Under the pieces are notes generated by a model. The model saw only the letters and a list, made by a program, of their open reading frames with translations, made no database searches and was not told the origin of the DNA. A stretch of 56,403 nucleotides of DNA from an uncultured delta proteobacterium (GTDB lineage: Bacteria > Myxococcota > Myxococcia > Myxococcales > 40CM-4-68-19). The stretch lies in assembly GCA_903911145.1 (NCBI GenBank), contig CAIWCD010000043.1, positions 1 through 56,403 on the forward strand, read 5' to 3'. Positions 46,042 to 53,447 of this stretch are shown here, one piece after another (position 1 is the first letter of the stretch; every line of letters begins with the position of its first letter). Position numbers and translations under genes: made by a program.

Positions 46042-46560
46042 ATGCGACCTTCATTCCAGACATCACTCGTCCTCTCGTTGTCGGCGCTGCTGCTGCTCCC
46101 TTTCGTGGCGCGCGGTGACGACGATCGCGAAGAGGGCGAGAGCCGCGCGCTCCCGGCCGCTGTGCGGGCGACGCCGCAGTGGAAGCAGTACGCGAGCGAG
46201 TGCGGGAGCTGCCACCTTGCGTTCCCTCCGCAGATGCTGCCTGCCCGCTCGTGGACCGCGCTGCTCAACGGGCTCTCGAACCACTTCGGGCAGAACGCCG
46301 AGCTGGGTGCTCCCGAGCGCAAGCAACTCGGCGAGTTCCTCTCTGCCCACGCCGGCCGCGATGTGAGCGGGCCAGCGCCGCTGCGCATCACCGAGCTTGC
46401 CTCCTGGCGGCGGGAGCATCGGGAGCTGGCCGACACGGTCTTTCTACGCAAGGCGGTCGTGAGCCGGGCGAACTGCGCTGCGTGCCATCCGGGCGCCGAG
46501 CGCGGCGCCTTCGGCGAAGACCAGGTCAAGGTCCCGCGCGATGGCCCGCCCGGCCGCTAA
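46042..46560 (+). CDS. diheme cytochrome c (DHC family)
   Basis: The 172-residue product begins at ATG 46042 with GGAG upstream and a signal peptide ending near VARGDD. Two haem-attachment sites are present, CGSCH (54-58) and CAACH (145-149), in the arrangement of diheme cytochrome c DHC: SECGSCHLAFPPQMLPARSW and SRANCAACHPGAERGAF are typical. DHC passes electrons to SHP, consistent with its place 29 bases after the b561-SHP gene. The physiological acceptor (oxygen, NO or other small ligand on SHP) is not settled for the family. Confidence 0.92.
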   Translation: MRPSFQTSLVLSLSALLLLPFVARGDDDREEGESRALPAAVRATPQWKQYASECGSCHLAFPPQMLPARSWTALLNGLSNHFGQNAELGAPERKQLGEFLSAHAGRDVSGPAPLRITELASWRREHRELADTVFLRKAVVSRANCAACHPGAERGAFGEDQVKVPRDGPPGR

Positions 46561-47671
46561 CGTGAACGGCCCGCGCGCGAAACCCACGGCGCGCAGCGCC
46601 TCGAGTGGCGCGCCCGTGCTCCGCTGGCTCACGCTCGCTCTCTGCCTCTCGGTGGCGATCGTGCTCGCGCCGCTCACGGCGCCGCTCGTACTTGCGGTCT
46701 GGTTCGCCGATCTCCTCCGGCCCGCGGTGCGCAAGGTCGAGCGCCTTTTCGGTGGGCGCAAGCGCGCCGCCGGCGCTCTGTTGGTCCTCGTTTCTCTCGT
46801 GGTCGTTCTCCCTCTTATCGGCATCGGCTTTCGGTTCGCCGGCAACGTGAGCGAGTTTCTCGCGCAGCTGAGAGCCGCGCTCGCAGGACAGGGCTCGTTG
46901 GACAGCGCGCTGCTCGGAGGCGGCACCGTGGGCGCGCATCCGGAGCTGCCCGGCTGGAGACAGATCGACTGGGCAACGTTGGCGCGGCAGCATGGAAGCA
47001 ACGTCTGGGGCGCGCTCAGCGCGGTCGCGCGGGCTTCGACGAGCGCGGCCATCGGGGCGCTCGTCTTCGTCGCTGCCCTCTATACCTGCGCCGTGGATGG
47101 TGAACGGGCCTACGCCTGGCTCGAGGAGCACGCGCCGCTTCCACCGGCGACGCTCGCGCGCTTCGCCAGCGCGTTTCGCGAGACCGGGCGTGGGTTGATC
47201 GTCGCGGGTGGCGGTACCGCTCTCGCTCAGGGAGCGTTGGCCACGGGCGTCTATCTCGCGGTGGGGATCCCGCGCGCACTCCTGCTCGGTCCGCTCACGG
47301 CGGTGTGCGCGATCATTCCCTTCGTCGGCACCGGGCTCGTCTGGATCCCGCTGGCGATCACGCTCCTCGCGAGCGGCCACCCCTGGCGCTGCGCCGTGGT
47401 CGTGCTCATGGGAGTCGTCGTCCACACGCTGGTCGACGATCTCTTGCGTCCGCTGCTCGCCCGCTTCGGTAAGCTCCAGCTGCCCGCGTTCGTGGTGCTG
47501 GCTTCGATGCTCGGCGGCGCCATCGCCTTCGGACCTGTGGGCGCGCTGCTCGGACCGCTGCTCGTCCGCCTCTGCGTCGAGGCACTGAACCTGGTTGACG
47601 CCCCGCAGATCGTCTCCCCCTCGCCGTGTGCCGCGCCTCTCGAACCGGAACCTCGCGAGCGACGCTCGTGA
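46541..47671 (+). CDS. AI-2E family permease
   Basis: The 376-residue polytopic protein overlaps the DHC gene by 20 bases, so it is co-transcribed. It has the PF01594 pattern: paired N-terminal helices (ALCLSVAIVLAPLTAPLVLA), a periplasmic segment, then FRETGRGLIVAGGGTALAQG, LLGPLTAVCAIIPFVGTGLV and the end FVVLASMLGGAIAFGPVGAL. Family members include TqsA exporters and Na+/H+ antiporters. Its function with cytochromes is unclear. The C-terminal about 35 residues are low-complexity. Confidence 0.9.
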   Translation: MARPAANVNGPRAKPTARSASSGAPVLRWLTLALCLSVAIVLAPLTAPLVLAVWFADLLRPAVRKVERLFGGRKRAAGALLVLVSLVVVLPLIGIGFRFAGNVSEFLAQLRAALAGQGSLDSALLGGGTVGAHPELPGWRQIDWATLARQHGSNVWGALSAVARASTSAAIGALVFVAALYTCAVDGERAYAWLEEHAPLPPATLARFASAFRETGRGLIVAGGGTALAQGALATGVYLAVGIPRALLLGPLTAVCAIIPFVGTGLVWIPLAITLLASGHPWRCAVVVLMGVVVHTLVDDLLRPLLARFGKLQLPAFVVLASMLGGAIAFGPVGALLGPLLVRLCVEALNLVDAPQIVSPSPCAAPLEPEPRERRS

Positions 47672-47725
47672 CCGCTCGTGGTGTCGCGCGGTTGTCTCCC
47701 TGCCCGAATCCCAGGAGGCGTCGCG

Positions 47726-47824
47726 ATGGAGAAGCTCGCAGGTAGATTCGAGCAGCTGGCAGTCAGCGCGCTCATGCTGCTGCTGACCGTGGCGACGTTT
47801 GCGCTGAGAAAGCGCGCCGCCTGA
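47726..47824 (+). CDS. 32-residue single-pass membrane protein
   Basis: ATG 47726 follows AGGAGG at seven bases, one of the best ribosome binding sites in the window. The product has an amphipathic start (MEKLAGRFEQLAVSA), one hydrophobic helix (LMLLLTVATFAL) and a basic end (RKRAA), like a small subunit of a respiratory or transport complex. It is 54 bases behind the AI-2E-type gene on the same strand, so it probably belongs to the cytochrome operon. Confidence 0.6.
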   Translation: MEKLAGRFEQLAVSALMLLLTVATFALRKRAA

Positions 47825-47910
47825 ACAGCTCACGCGGTGGAGCGGCTCTTGAAGTTCCTATCCGCCCGACCTTGACGCCAGGAAGGAACACGGCAGCGCC
47901 GACAGTCGCG

Positions 47911-48378
47911 TTACTCGCACCCCACCGCGGGCGTGCTGCCGGCTGAGGTTACAGCCTGGCAATGCTTGCCGCCCACGCAGTCGAGAGAGTCTACCCAGTG
48001 GCCGCCCGTGCACGTGAGCACGGCGAGCGATTGCGTTCCGTCCGCGCCGTCCACCTCGCAGGCCATGGCACGCTCTGAGACGCAGGCGGAGTTGAGGCTC
48101 GCCCAATCGGCTCCCTGGTTGCACTGCACCTGCGTGGAGTCGTTGGCCACGTGCTCGCAGCTGCTGGTGCAGGTCATCACCTGCACATAGGAAGCATTCG
48201 CGCCGTCCAGGCAGTGGAGGACCGGGATGCCCGCCTGGCCGGTGACCGCCGCTCCGCAGACCAGAACGCCTGGCGTGCACGCGGCTCCAACGACGGCCGG
48301 GCCGCTTCCGCCGCAGCCAGCGCATAGAAGGAGAACGAGTCCAATCCACGGAGTCGACTTTGTAGAGCGAGGAGACAT
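47911..48378 (-). CDS. cysteine-rich lipoprotein
   Basis: From ATG 48378 the 155-residue product has a lipobox (LVLLLCAGCGG) and about ten spaced cysteines in a repetitive pattern (GIPVLHCLDGANASYVQVMT, CTSSCEH, LAVLTCTGGHWVDSLDCVGG), suggesting two related disulfide-bonded units. The longer upstream frame is not needed. Function unknown; probably surface-exposed. Confidence 0.75.
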   Translation of the reverse strand: MSPRSTKSTPWIGLVLLLCAGCGGSGPAVVGAACTPGVLVCGAAVTGQAGIPVLHCLDGANASYVQVMTCTSSCEHVANDSTQVQCNQGADWASLNSACVSERAMACEVDGADGTQSLAVLTCTGGHWVDSLDCVGGKHCQAVTSAGSTPAVGCE

Positions 48379-48614
48379 TGGCGAGTCCGCGGTGAGGAGA
48401 ATGGAGCTCACGGTATACGACCCGCCAGCAGGAGATGAACGATTCGATTCCGTGCGAGCGGCGGCTTCAACCGGGCATTGCGCCGAACGTGAGCGCACGT
48501 TGTCGACGACCTGTACTGCGGATGACGAGGTCGGGACTTCTGCTTTCAGACGCGAAAGACGAACCAGTTGTCGCCGCAACGAGGAGATCTGCTCCCGCCT
48601 CGGATGGAATTGCG

Positions 48615-48830
48615 GGGGGCTACTGGGAACTCGATCGCCACGACAAGAAACTCAAGGCGGTCGTGACTGCCGGGCAGAGTGATTCGGAGTTTGTCGCCAT
48701 GACGATGGCCTCGCAAGCTTTCCGCGGCTGGTGTCCGCAAAGCGCGCGGACACCAGCCGCGATGGCATTTCCCGTTCTTGACGATCGCGGGCCGCTGGTC
48801 GCCGTGTTCGAACTGTTCTCGAAGAAGCAG
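48615..48830 (+). pseudogene. GAF-domain fragment
   Basis: Within a gene-poor stretch of about 700 bases (48379-49076), one frame reads GYWELDRHDKKLKAVVTAGQ then AAMAFPVLDDRGPLVAVFEL. These are the opening and closing strands of a GAF sensor domain, with the middle shortened. No start, no flanking kinase or receptor part, and it runs directly into integrase-like sequence in another frame. It looks like a scar of a sensor gene. Confidence 0.4.
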
Positions 48831-48838
48831 CGCATCTC

Positions 48839-49043
48839 TCTCCCGTGGATCTGCGCCGCACGTTCGGGGCGCGCCTTCGCGCTGCCGGTGTCGCCGTGCC
48901 CTCCCTCGTGGCCGCACGCAGACAGCCAGATGGCCGCGAGCAGGTCTACGCGAAGCTTCCGCTTGCGCTCCTGCGCGACCGCCTCGCCGCCGAGATTTCG
49001 TGGGACACCGGTGGGACAAACAGCTGCGCAACGGCGGGAAACA
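48839..49043 (+). pseudogene. tyrosine recombinase (integrase) C-terminal remnant
   Basis: The frame reads VDLRRTFGARLRAAGV, the box II region of phage-type integrases (normally HxLRRT; here His is Val). After a degenerate stretch comes GREQVYAKLPLALLRDRLAA, where Tyr (codon about 48947) stands in the catalytic-Tyr context. The LGH motif is missing and there is no N-terminal domain. Next to a tRNA-like sequence, this fits the end of a decayed integrative element. Confidence 0.5.
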
Positions 49044-49076
49044 GCGGGCCCGGTGAGACCGCTAACCCCTTGAAAC

Positions 49077-49151
49077 TGGCTCCTCGGGTTGGATTTGAAC
49101 CAACGACCCGCGGATTAACAGTCTCTGCACCGAACTATCCAGCTCCCCGGA
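49077..49151 (-). tRNA. degenerate tRNA-Asn(GTT)-like sequence, likely att-site remnant
   Basis: On the minus strand the 3' half is a perfect tRNA-Asn: loop CTGTTAA with anticodon GTT, the T-arm GTTGG-TTCAAAT-CCAAC, acceptor strand CCGAGGA, then G and an encoded CCA. The 5' half does not match it. The acceptor 5' strand TCCGGGG has two mismatches in the middle, and only two of five anticodon-stem pairs form. A 3'-half copy beside an integrase remnant is the usual footprint of integration into a tRNA gene. It is unlikely to be a working tRNA. Confidence 0.55.
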
Positions 49152-49256
49152 ATGACGACAGAATGCGTCCGCTGAGGAAGGCGACTGTAGCGCCGGTGCA
49201 ACAGCAAGGCCCTCGCGGCCGCCGCTGAGCGTCGCCAGACCGCTGCCGGGAGCCCA

Positions 49257-49613
49257 TCAGCGGTCTGGCGTTCCTTCTCTCTCGAGCAGCGCCCGGAGCG
49301 CAAGAGCCAGGTCGGGCAGGTTTCGTTCGGCAGTATCGAAGACGATGCGAACGCTGGTTTCGAAGTATTGATGCGCGAGCACGTTGCGCATTCCGACGAT
49401 GTCCGCCCAGGGGATCTGCAAGTGGCGAACGCGAACCTCGGGAGGCACGTGCCGCGCAGCCTCCCCGATGACAAATAGGTTGTGCTCCACTGCATCGATT
49501 GCTTTCTGATCCGCCGCGAACTGTTCGTGGCTCAATCCCGCCGTGTACTCGGCGATCCGATCGATGGCGGAGAGGATGTCGCTGATGCGCAGGCGCCAGT
49601 CTCTAGGCGACAC
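49257..49613 (-). CDS. HepT-like HEPN ribonuclease toxin (DUF86)
   Basis: The 118-residue protein has the HEPN/DUF86 fold with the Rx4-6H catalytic motif RNVLAHQYF and an upstream conserved helix (VEHNLFVIGEAARHVPPEVR). HepT toxins cleave RNA and are silenced by MntA, which modifies a nearby Tyr. It starts at GTG 49613 and overlaps the MntA gene by 11 bases in the usual antitoxin-first order. Confidence 0.9.
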   Translation of the reverse strand: MSPRDWRLRISDILSAIDRIAEYTAGLSHEQFAADQKAIDAVEHNLFVIGEAARHVPPEVRVRHLQIPWADIVGMRNVLAHQYFETSVRIVFDTAERNLPDLALALRALLEREGTPDR

Positions 49614-49893
49614 GCTGGGCTTCTCTCAAGATGCGATCGCGGAGCTGCTGTTTGATCCCATCGGCAGGCACGAGATCGACCGTGCGGTCCAGGATTGTCC
49701 CCAGCAGTCGCTGGAGGCGCACAAACTCGAACAGCCCGACCGGGCCGTCGAACTCCACCAACAGATCCACGTCGCTGTCCTGCCGAGCCTCTCCGCGCAC
49801 CGTCGAGCCGAAGAGCGACAGCGAGCGCACAAAGAACGCCCGCAGCTCGTCGCGATGCTCGGCCAGCCGCCGCACCACCTCTTCACGGTCCAC
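49603..49893 (-). CDS. MntA-like minimal nucleotidyltransferase antitoxin
   Basis: The start is GTG 49893, about five bases after AAGGAGG, giving 96 residues. The GSx10DxD nucleotidyltransferase motif is intact: LFGSTVRGEARQDSDVDLLV. MntA neutralises HepT by adding AMP to the toxin. The gene is directly followed by the hepT-like gene. Upstream of it is the cut-off VapC remnant, so this module appears inserted next to an older toxin-antitoxin locus. Confidence 0.9.
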   Translation of the reverse strand: MDREEVVRRLAEHRDELRAFFVRSLSLFGSTVRGEARQDSDVDLLVEFDGPVGLFEFVRLQRLLGTILDRTVDLVPADGIKQQLRDRILREAQRVA

Positions 49894-49954
49894 AAGAGCC
49901 TCCTTTCCCCAGCACTCTAACATCCGAACGGGAAGCATCGACTATCTGCGCGAG

Positions 49955-49996
49955 CTACGTGGATATCAGCACCTTCGTGTCGAGAACGATTCTCAC
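49955..49996 (-). pseudogene. VapC (PIN-domain toxin) remnant of 13 codons
   Basis: A GTG overlapping the stop of the antitoxin gene (GTGA) opens MRIVLDTKVLIST and ends at TAG 49955-49957. This matches the first strand of PIN toxins (MRIVLDTNVLIS), where the Asp is the first metal ligand. Everything after is missing; the MntA/HepT pair begins about 60 bases on. The antitoxin is thus left without its toxin. Confidence 0.65.
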
Positions 49997-50268
49997 TGGT
50001 GGCGTCGTCCTGCGCGCGCCGCCTTGATCTCAGCGTCGATGTCAGCGGACGAGAGCTTGTCGAGGCCACGGGCCTTTGAGCGCTCCTCCGCCTGGCGTAG
50101 TGCGTGGAACGCCCGGGCGCGCGGCAAGCGCGACTCCTCGAGCGCGGTTCGGAGCGCGAGCGCGCGCAGGTACGTACCAACACCAAGCCCTTCGCGGTCT
50201 GCCTGGGCCGCGATCGTCTCGTGCTCTTCCTTGCTCAATCGGATTTGAAGCGTCAGGCTGCGGGCCAT
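49993..50268 (-). CDS. VapB-like ribbon-helix-helix antitoxin (orphan)
   Basis: From ATG 50268 (GGGAGG six bases upstream) the 91-residue product opens with an RHH DNA-binding motif (SLTLQIRLSKEEHETIAAQA, then EGLGVGTYLRALALRTALEE). Its C-terminal half is a toxin-wrapping tail (LDKLSSADIDAEIKAARAGR). It should bind its own promoter, where a palindrome lies at 50287-50301. Its stop overlaps the start of a truncated vapC, so it is now an orphan antitoxin. Confidence 0.8.
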   Translation of the reverse strand: MARSLTLQIRLSKEEHETIAAQADREGLGVGTYLRALALRTALEESRLPRARAFHALRQAEERSKARGLDKLSSADIDAEIKAARAGRRHQ

Positions 50269-50286
50269 GCGGCACCTCCCGTGTGT

Positions 50287-50301
50287 ACGTACATTGTACG
50301 T
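50287..50301. promoter_or_regulatory. palindromic operator candidate of the vapB-like gene
   Basis: ACGTAC-ATT-GTACGT is a perfect 6-bp inverted repeat about 20 bases before the antitoxin start. Antitoxins of this type bind such sites for autoregulation. Confidence 0.55.
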
Positions 50302-50489
50302 GTGCGTCCCGGGAAGCGCAACACCCTCTCTGCCGTCAACGGGGACCGATGCCGGGCAGCTGATTTCGGACCCATCGTCTGACTCTGTAGTACGATGCAT
50401 AGACAGAAGGCGACGTCCGATGGTACAAGCAAAAGCGATATCGGTCGCAAAGACCCATCCGATATCGGAGCAGAACTCAAGAGGTGAAC

Positions 50490-51845
50490 ATGAACTCCGC
50501 CCCCGCCAAGACTGATGAAAACGCCGCTCGGGCGGCACCTCCGCCTCGAGCTGGAAACGGCGGACAAAATGCTCCGGCCCCTCTCTCCCAACGACGAGAT
50601 AGAGGGGCCGGAGCATTTTGTCCTGAGAGGGAGTCGGAGGTTCAGGGTGATGAGGACAGTGGTGGGGCGGGGGCGGAGGGTGAAAAGGAGATCGGTTCTT
50701 GGAGGGGAAGGTTGACAGCCAGGGATCGGGAACTGGTGGGTCATATGGGGTTGGTCAGGTATCTAAGAACAAATCAAATTACAGAAATGGTGTTTCAGGG
50801 AAGAGCGCAGTCGGTGGTTTCAGCAAGGCTTGGGGAGTTGTCGCAGCGTCATGGAAATACGAGAGCGTTGCTGAAGAAGCTCTGGTTCGTGAGCAGCGAA
50901 GGAAAGCGGGTGCAGGTCTGGTCGTTGACGCCGTCTGGATACGCGCTGGCAGAGGAGGTTCTGGGTCGGGAGTTGAAGATTCCAAGGCATGATGTTGCGT
51001 CGCAGTTTCTGGAGCACGCGACGGGTGTGAACGAGCTGTACGTCGCACTGACGAAGACGCGCGAGACTCCGCGAGTCGGAACCGCGGTCGATCGCCGAGG
51101 CAAGCCTGCGAACGACTTCGCGCGATTGCCGACGGCATTTCGCTGGCGGCCGTCGGAGGAACTCGATCTTCCGTTTCAAGAGTTCGTGCCCGAGGAGAAC
51201 CGGCAGTACGAGCGGCGTTTGCAGCCTGATGCGCTGCTCGAAGATCCAGCGCGGAAGGTCCGATATCTGATCGAATACGAGACAGGCAGCGCATCGGTGC
51301 GCAACGCGCAGCATAAGTCGGCGACGTTGACCAAGCTGATCCGGTACGTGCAGTTCTTGGCCGTTCCCACCGGGCGCGGCGGAACGTTCTACGACCGCCA
51401 TTTCGGCGATCAGCTCAAGCCCGTCCTGCTCTTCATGACCCGCACGACGGCGCGGCGGGATAGCATCAAGGAAGCAGTGAAGGAGTTTCTTGAGGAGCGG
51501 ACACATCGCATCGAGGTTCGCGTTGCGACCGTGGAGGAGATCGGCCGGGAGCTTCGCGTGCAGCTCCTCCGAGAGAACGCACAAGCGCCAGCCGCGGCGC
51601 CGGCTCCGATTCCCGGCATCCAAGCTGGTCCGCCACGGCCTCCGCCGGGCTGGGCGATGCTATCGCCGAGGGAGATCACCCTGCTGCACGGTGTCCTGTT
51701 GGAGACGATTCACACGCTCAAGATGGTGCGGCATACGGTGCGAGAAGGCAGGCCCGTCGTGATGGAGCCGCGGTATCCGCAGAACATCGAGCCGGCCGAG
51801 CAGTTGCTGCGCAAGTTTGTCGAACAGAAACCCAACGGTTCATAA
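50490..51845 (+). CDS. replication-relaxation family protein
   Basis: From ATG 50490 (GAGG five bases upstream) the product has 451 residues. The first about 75 are low-complexity. A winged-helix region (LTARDRELVGHMGLVRYLRT ... VQVWSLTPSGYALAEEVLGR) and the replication-relaxation core (RRLQPDALLEDPARKVRYLI, EYETGSASVRNAQHKSATL) follow. This family is carried by plasmids and integrative elements. A second start, TTG 50712 behind GGAGGGG, would skip the low-complexity part and place the 23-bp inverted repeat at 50562-50623 in the leader. It forms an operon with the small RHH-like gene 12 bases on. Confidence 0.82.
   Translation: MNSAPAKTDENAARAAPPPRAGNGGQNAPAPLSQRRDRGAGAFCPERESEVQGDEDSGGAGAEGEKEIGSWRGRLTARDRELVGHMGLVRYLRTNQITEMVFQGRAQSVVSARLGELSQRHGNTRALLKKLWFVSSEGKRVQVWSLTPSGYALAEEVLGRELKIPRHDVASQFLEHATGVNELYVALTKTRETPRVGTAVDRRGKPANDFARLPTAFRWRPSEELDLPFQEFVPEENRQYERRLQPDALLEDPARKVRYLIEYETGSASVRNAQHKSATLTKLIRYVQFLAVPTGRGGTFYDRHFGDQLKPVLLFMTRTTARRDSIKEAVKEFLEERTHRIEVRVATVEEIGRELRVQLLRENAQAPAAAPAPIPGIQAGPPRPPPGWAMLSPREITLLHGVLLETIHTLKMVRHTVREGRPVVMEPRYPQNIEPAEQLLRKFVEQKPNGS
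50562..50623. repeat. perfect 23-bp inverted repeat
   Basis: Arms 50562-50584 and 50601-50623 are exact reverse complements (beginning GGACAAAATGCTCCGGCC) around a 16-base loop. It lies within or just before the replication-relaxation gene. It has no U-tract, so it is not a standard terminator. An origin, transfer or protein-binding structure of the mobile element is possible. Confidence 0.85.
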
Positions 51846-51857
51846 CCAGGAGTTGCA

Positions 51858-52106
51858 ATGGCAAATCGTGTCAGCAGTGTCAGCGAGGCATACCAGCTCT
51901 TCAATGTGCGGCTGCCGCTCGGCGTGCTCGAGCGCATTCACGCGTATGTGGACCATTTGAACAGCATGCAGCCGGGGATCGATGCGAACGCCAGCATGGC
52001 GGCGCGGATGCTGCTCATGCGCGCGCTCGAGCAGGTCGAGGCGGAGATTGGAACGGCGAAGGGGCCGAAATCGGGAGCGCGGGAGCCTATTCGAGGCAAG
52101 AAGTAG
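51858..52106 (+). CDS. small ribbon-helix-helix-like protein
   Basis: The 82-residue product starts at ATG 51858 behind AGGAG and follows the replication-relaxation gene closely. FNVRLPLGVLERIHAYVDHL and NASMAARMLLMRALEQVEAE read like an RHH DNA-binding dimer (strand, then two helices), as in CopG/MobC-type plasmid proteins. It likely controls or assists the upstream gene. The basic tail (GPKSGAREPIRGKK) fits nucleic acid binding. Confidence 0.7.
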   Translation: MANRVSSVSEAYQLFNVRLPLGVLERIHAYVDHLNSMQPGIDANASMAARMLLMRALEQVEAEIGTAKGPKSGAREPIRGKK

Positions 52107-52284
52107 AGAGCAATGGCGATTGCTGGTGATGGTGAGCCGATAGGACGGACAAGGCGCGATCTTACGTCTGATAATTTCTCTTCCGTCAACTTGACTCCCC
52201 TCGGTCACGCCGCGCGGAGCCTGCCGGCACATAGCGCGAGGCCCGCGCAGCGCGTGAGCGCAGGCGTGTAGTGCTCCCCTGAAA

Positions 52285-53115
52285 TCAAGCCACGCGTGAA
52301 ACTTCCTGCTGCCGATATTCGCGTGGGCTCTGATATCCCAGCGCCGAGTGAGGTCGCTCTTCGTTGTACCAGCCGATCCAGCGGGTGACCGCGGCCTTCG
52401 CTTCTCGAAAGCTCGCGAAGTTCTGCTGCCAGGTGCACTCCTCCTTCAGCGTGCGGAAGAAGCGCTCGATCATCCCGTTCTGCTCCGGCGTATATGGCGT
52501 GATGTATTCCTGCGACAGGTTGTAATCGCGGCACGCGGCGCGGAATCTGCGGCTCTGGAAGATCAGTCCGTTGTCGCTGCGCACGACTGGCGTAATGCCC
52601 TCGGGGCGAAGCGTTCCGAACCGAGCAATGCAGGCTTCTTCGAGAGCGCGCTCTGCCTCTTTCGCGCGCCCGCGAAGGGCGAACTCGAAACCAATCAGCT
52701 CGCGGTCGTGGCAATCGATCACCGCTGCCAGATGGCCCCAGCCGTCTCGGCCGCACGGGATATGCGTGACGTCCATCGCCCAGCGCGCGTTGCTCTTCGC
52801 AGCGCGGCTCGTGCGCACCTGCACACGCGGGCGCGGTGTCGTCCGGCGCTGGTGCACAAACCAGCGCTTCAATCGCAGCACGCGATAGACCGCCTTCCGA
52901 TTTACCTGCACCCCATTGACTCGCAGCATCGCCCAGATGAATCGATATCCATAGGTCGGGTGCTGCTCGATTAATCGCCGAATGCGTTCAACCAGCAGCT
53001 CGTCCATGACGGGCAATTGCACGGGTCCATCGGTTTCGGGACGCATCGACGAGCGCGGCACGCGGAGAATTCGACAAACCGCGCGCTCTGAGAGATCGAC
53101 CAGTCCTTCTCTCAC
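52285..53115 (-). CDS. IS3-family transposase OrfB (DDE integrase core)
   Basis: The 276-residue product has the HTH_21 segment (IRRLIEQHPTYGYRFIWAML) and an rve DDE core: ARWAMDVTHIPCGRDGW (first Asp), VVRSDNGLIFQSRRF (second Asp) and EQNGMIERFFRTLKEECTW (Glu). The tail YNEERPHSALGYQSPREYR is typical. It starts at GTG 53115, overlapping the orfA stop by four bases (GTGA). It is therefore likely made by translational coupling rather than a slippery frameshift. All three catalytic residues are present, so the element may be active. Confidence 0.93.
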   Translation of the reverse strand: MREGLVDLSERAVCRILRVPRSSMRPETDGPVQLPVMDELLVERIRRLIEQHPTYGYRFIWAMLRVNGVQVNRKAVYRVLRLKRWFVHQRRTTPRPRVQVRTSRAAKSNARWAMDVTHIPCGRDGWGHLAAVIDCHDRELIGFEFALRGRAKEAERALEEACIARFGTLRPEGITPVVRSDNGLIFQSRRFRAACRDYNLSQEYITPYTPEQNGMIERFFRTLKEECTWQQNFASFREAKAAVTRWIGWYNEERPHSALGYQSPREYRQQEVSRVA

Positions 53116-53447
53116 TCGTCGGACGTCCCCTGGCCGAAAGGGAGGTATGGCTTCACCGCCTCTCGCAGAACGTCGTTCTCCAGCACCAGCTCGCCGACCT
53201 TCTGTTTCAGCCGCTTAATCGATTCCTCCTTCTGGCCCTCCTCGTCCTTCGGCCGAGAGCGCAGTGCATTCTCCGCCGCCGCGAGGAATCGCTCCTTCCA
53301 TTCCTCGACCTCGGCCACCGTCAGCCCGTGTTTCCGCGCCGCCTCCTGCGCCGAAGTCTCGCCCTTGATGACGCTGATCACCAGCGCTGTCCGCCGCTTC
53401 GCCGTCCATCGCTGCACGTCCTCGACCGCCTTCTCGTCCTTCGCCAT
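53112..53447 (-). CDS. IS3-family transposase OrfA
   Basis: The 111-residue product has a helix-turn-helix (ALVISVIKGETSAQEAARKH, GLTVAEVEEWKERFLAAAEN) and a C-terminal leucine-zipper-like helix (IKRLKQKVGELVLENDVLRE), as in OrfA proteins that bind the IS ends. It directly precedes and overlaps orfB. Confidence 0.9.
   Translation of the reverse strand: MAKDEKAVEDVQRWTAKRRTALVISVIKGETSAQEAARKHGLTVAEVEEWKERFLAAAENALRSRPKDEEGQKEESIKRLKQKVGELVLENDVLREAVKPYLPFGQGTSDE

Noticed and set aside
46526-47833. Long minus-strand frame opposite the AI-2E-type gene
   Set aside because: Composition rich in Arg, Glu and Gln with no motifs; the plus-strand permease is clear.
49077-49151. Functional tRNA-Asn
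   Set aside because: The acceptor and anticodon stems are broken on the 5' side, so it is recorded as degenerate.
50562-50623. Rho-independent terminator
   Set aside because: The stem is perfect but no T-run follows on either strand and it lies at a gene start.
53100-53130. Programmed -1 frameshift between orfA and orfB
   Set aside because: No slippery heptamer is visible in the overlap; a GTGA start explains orfB expression.
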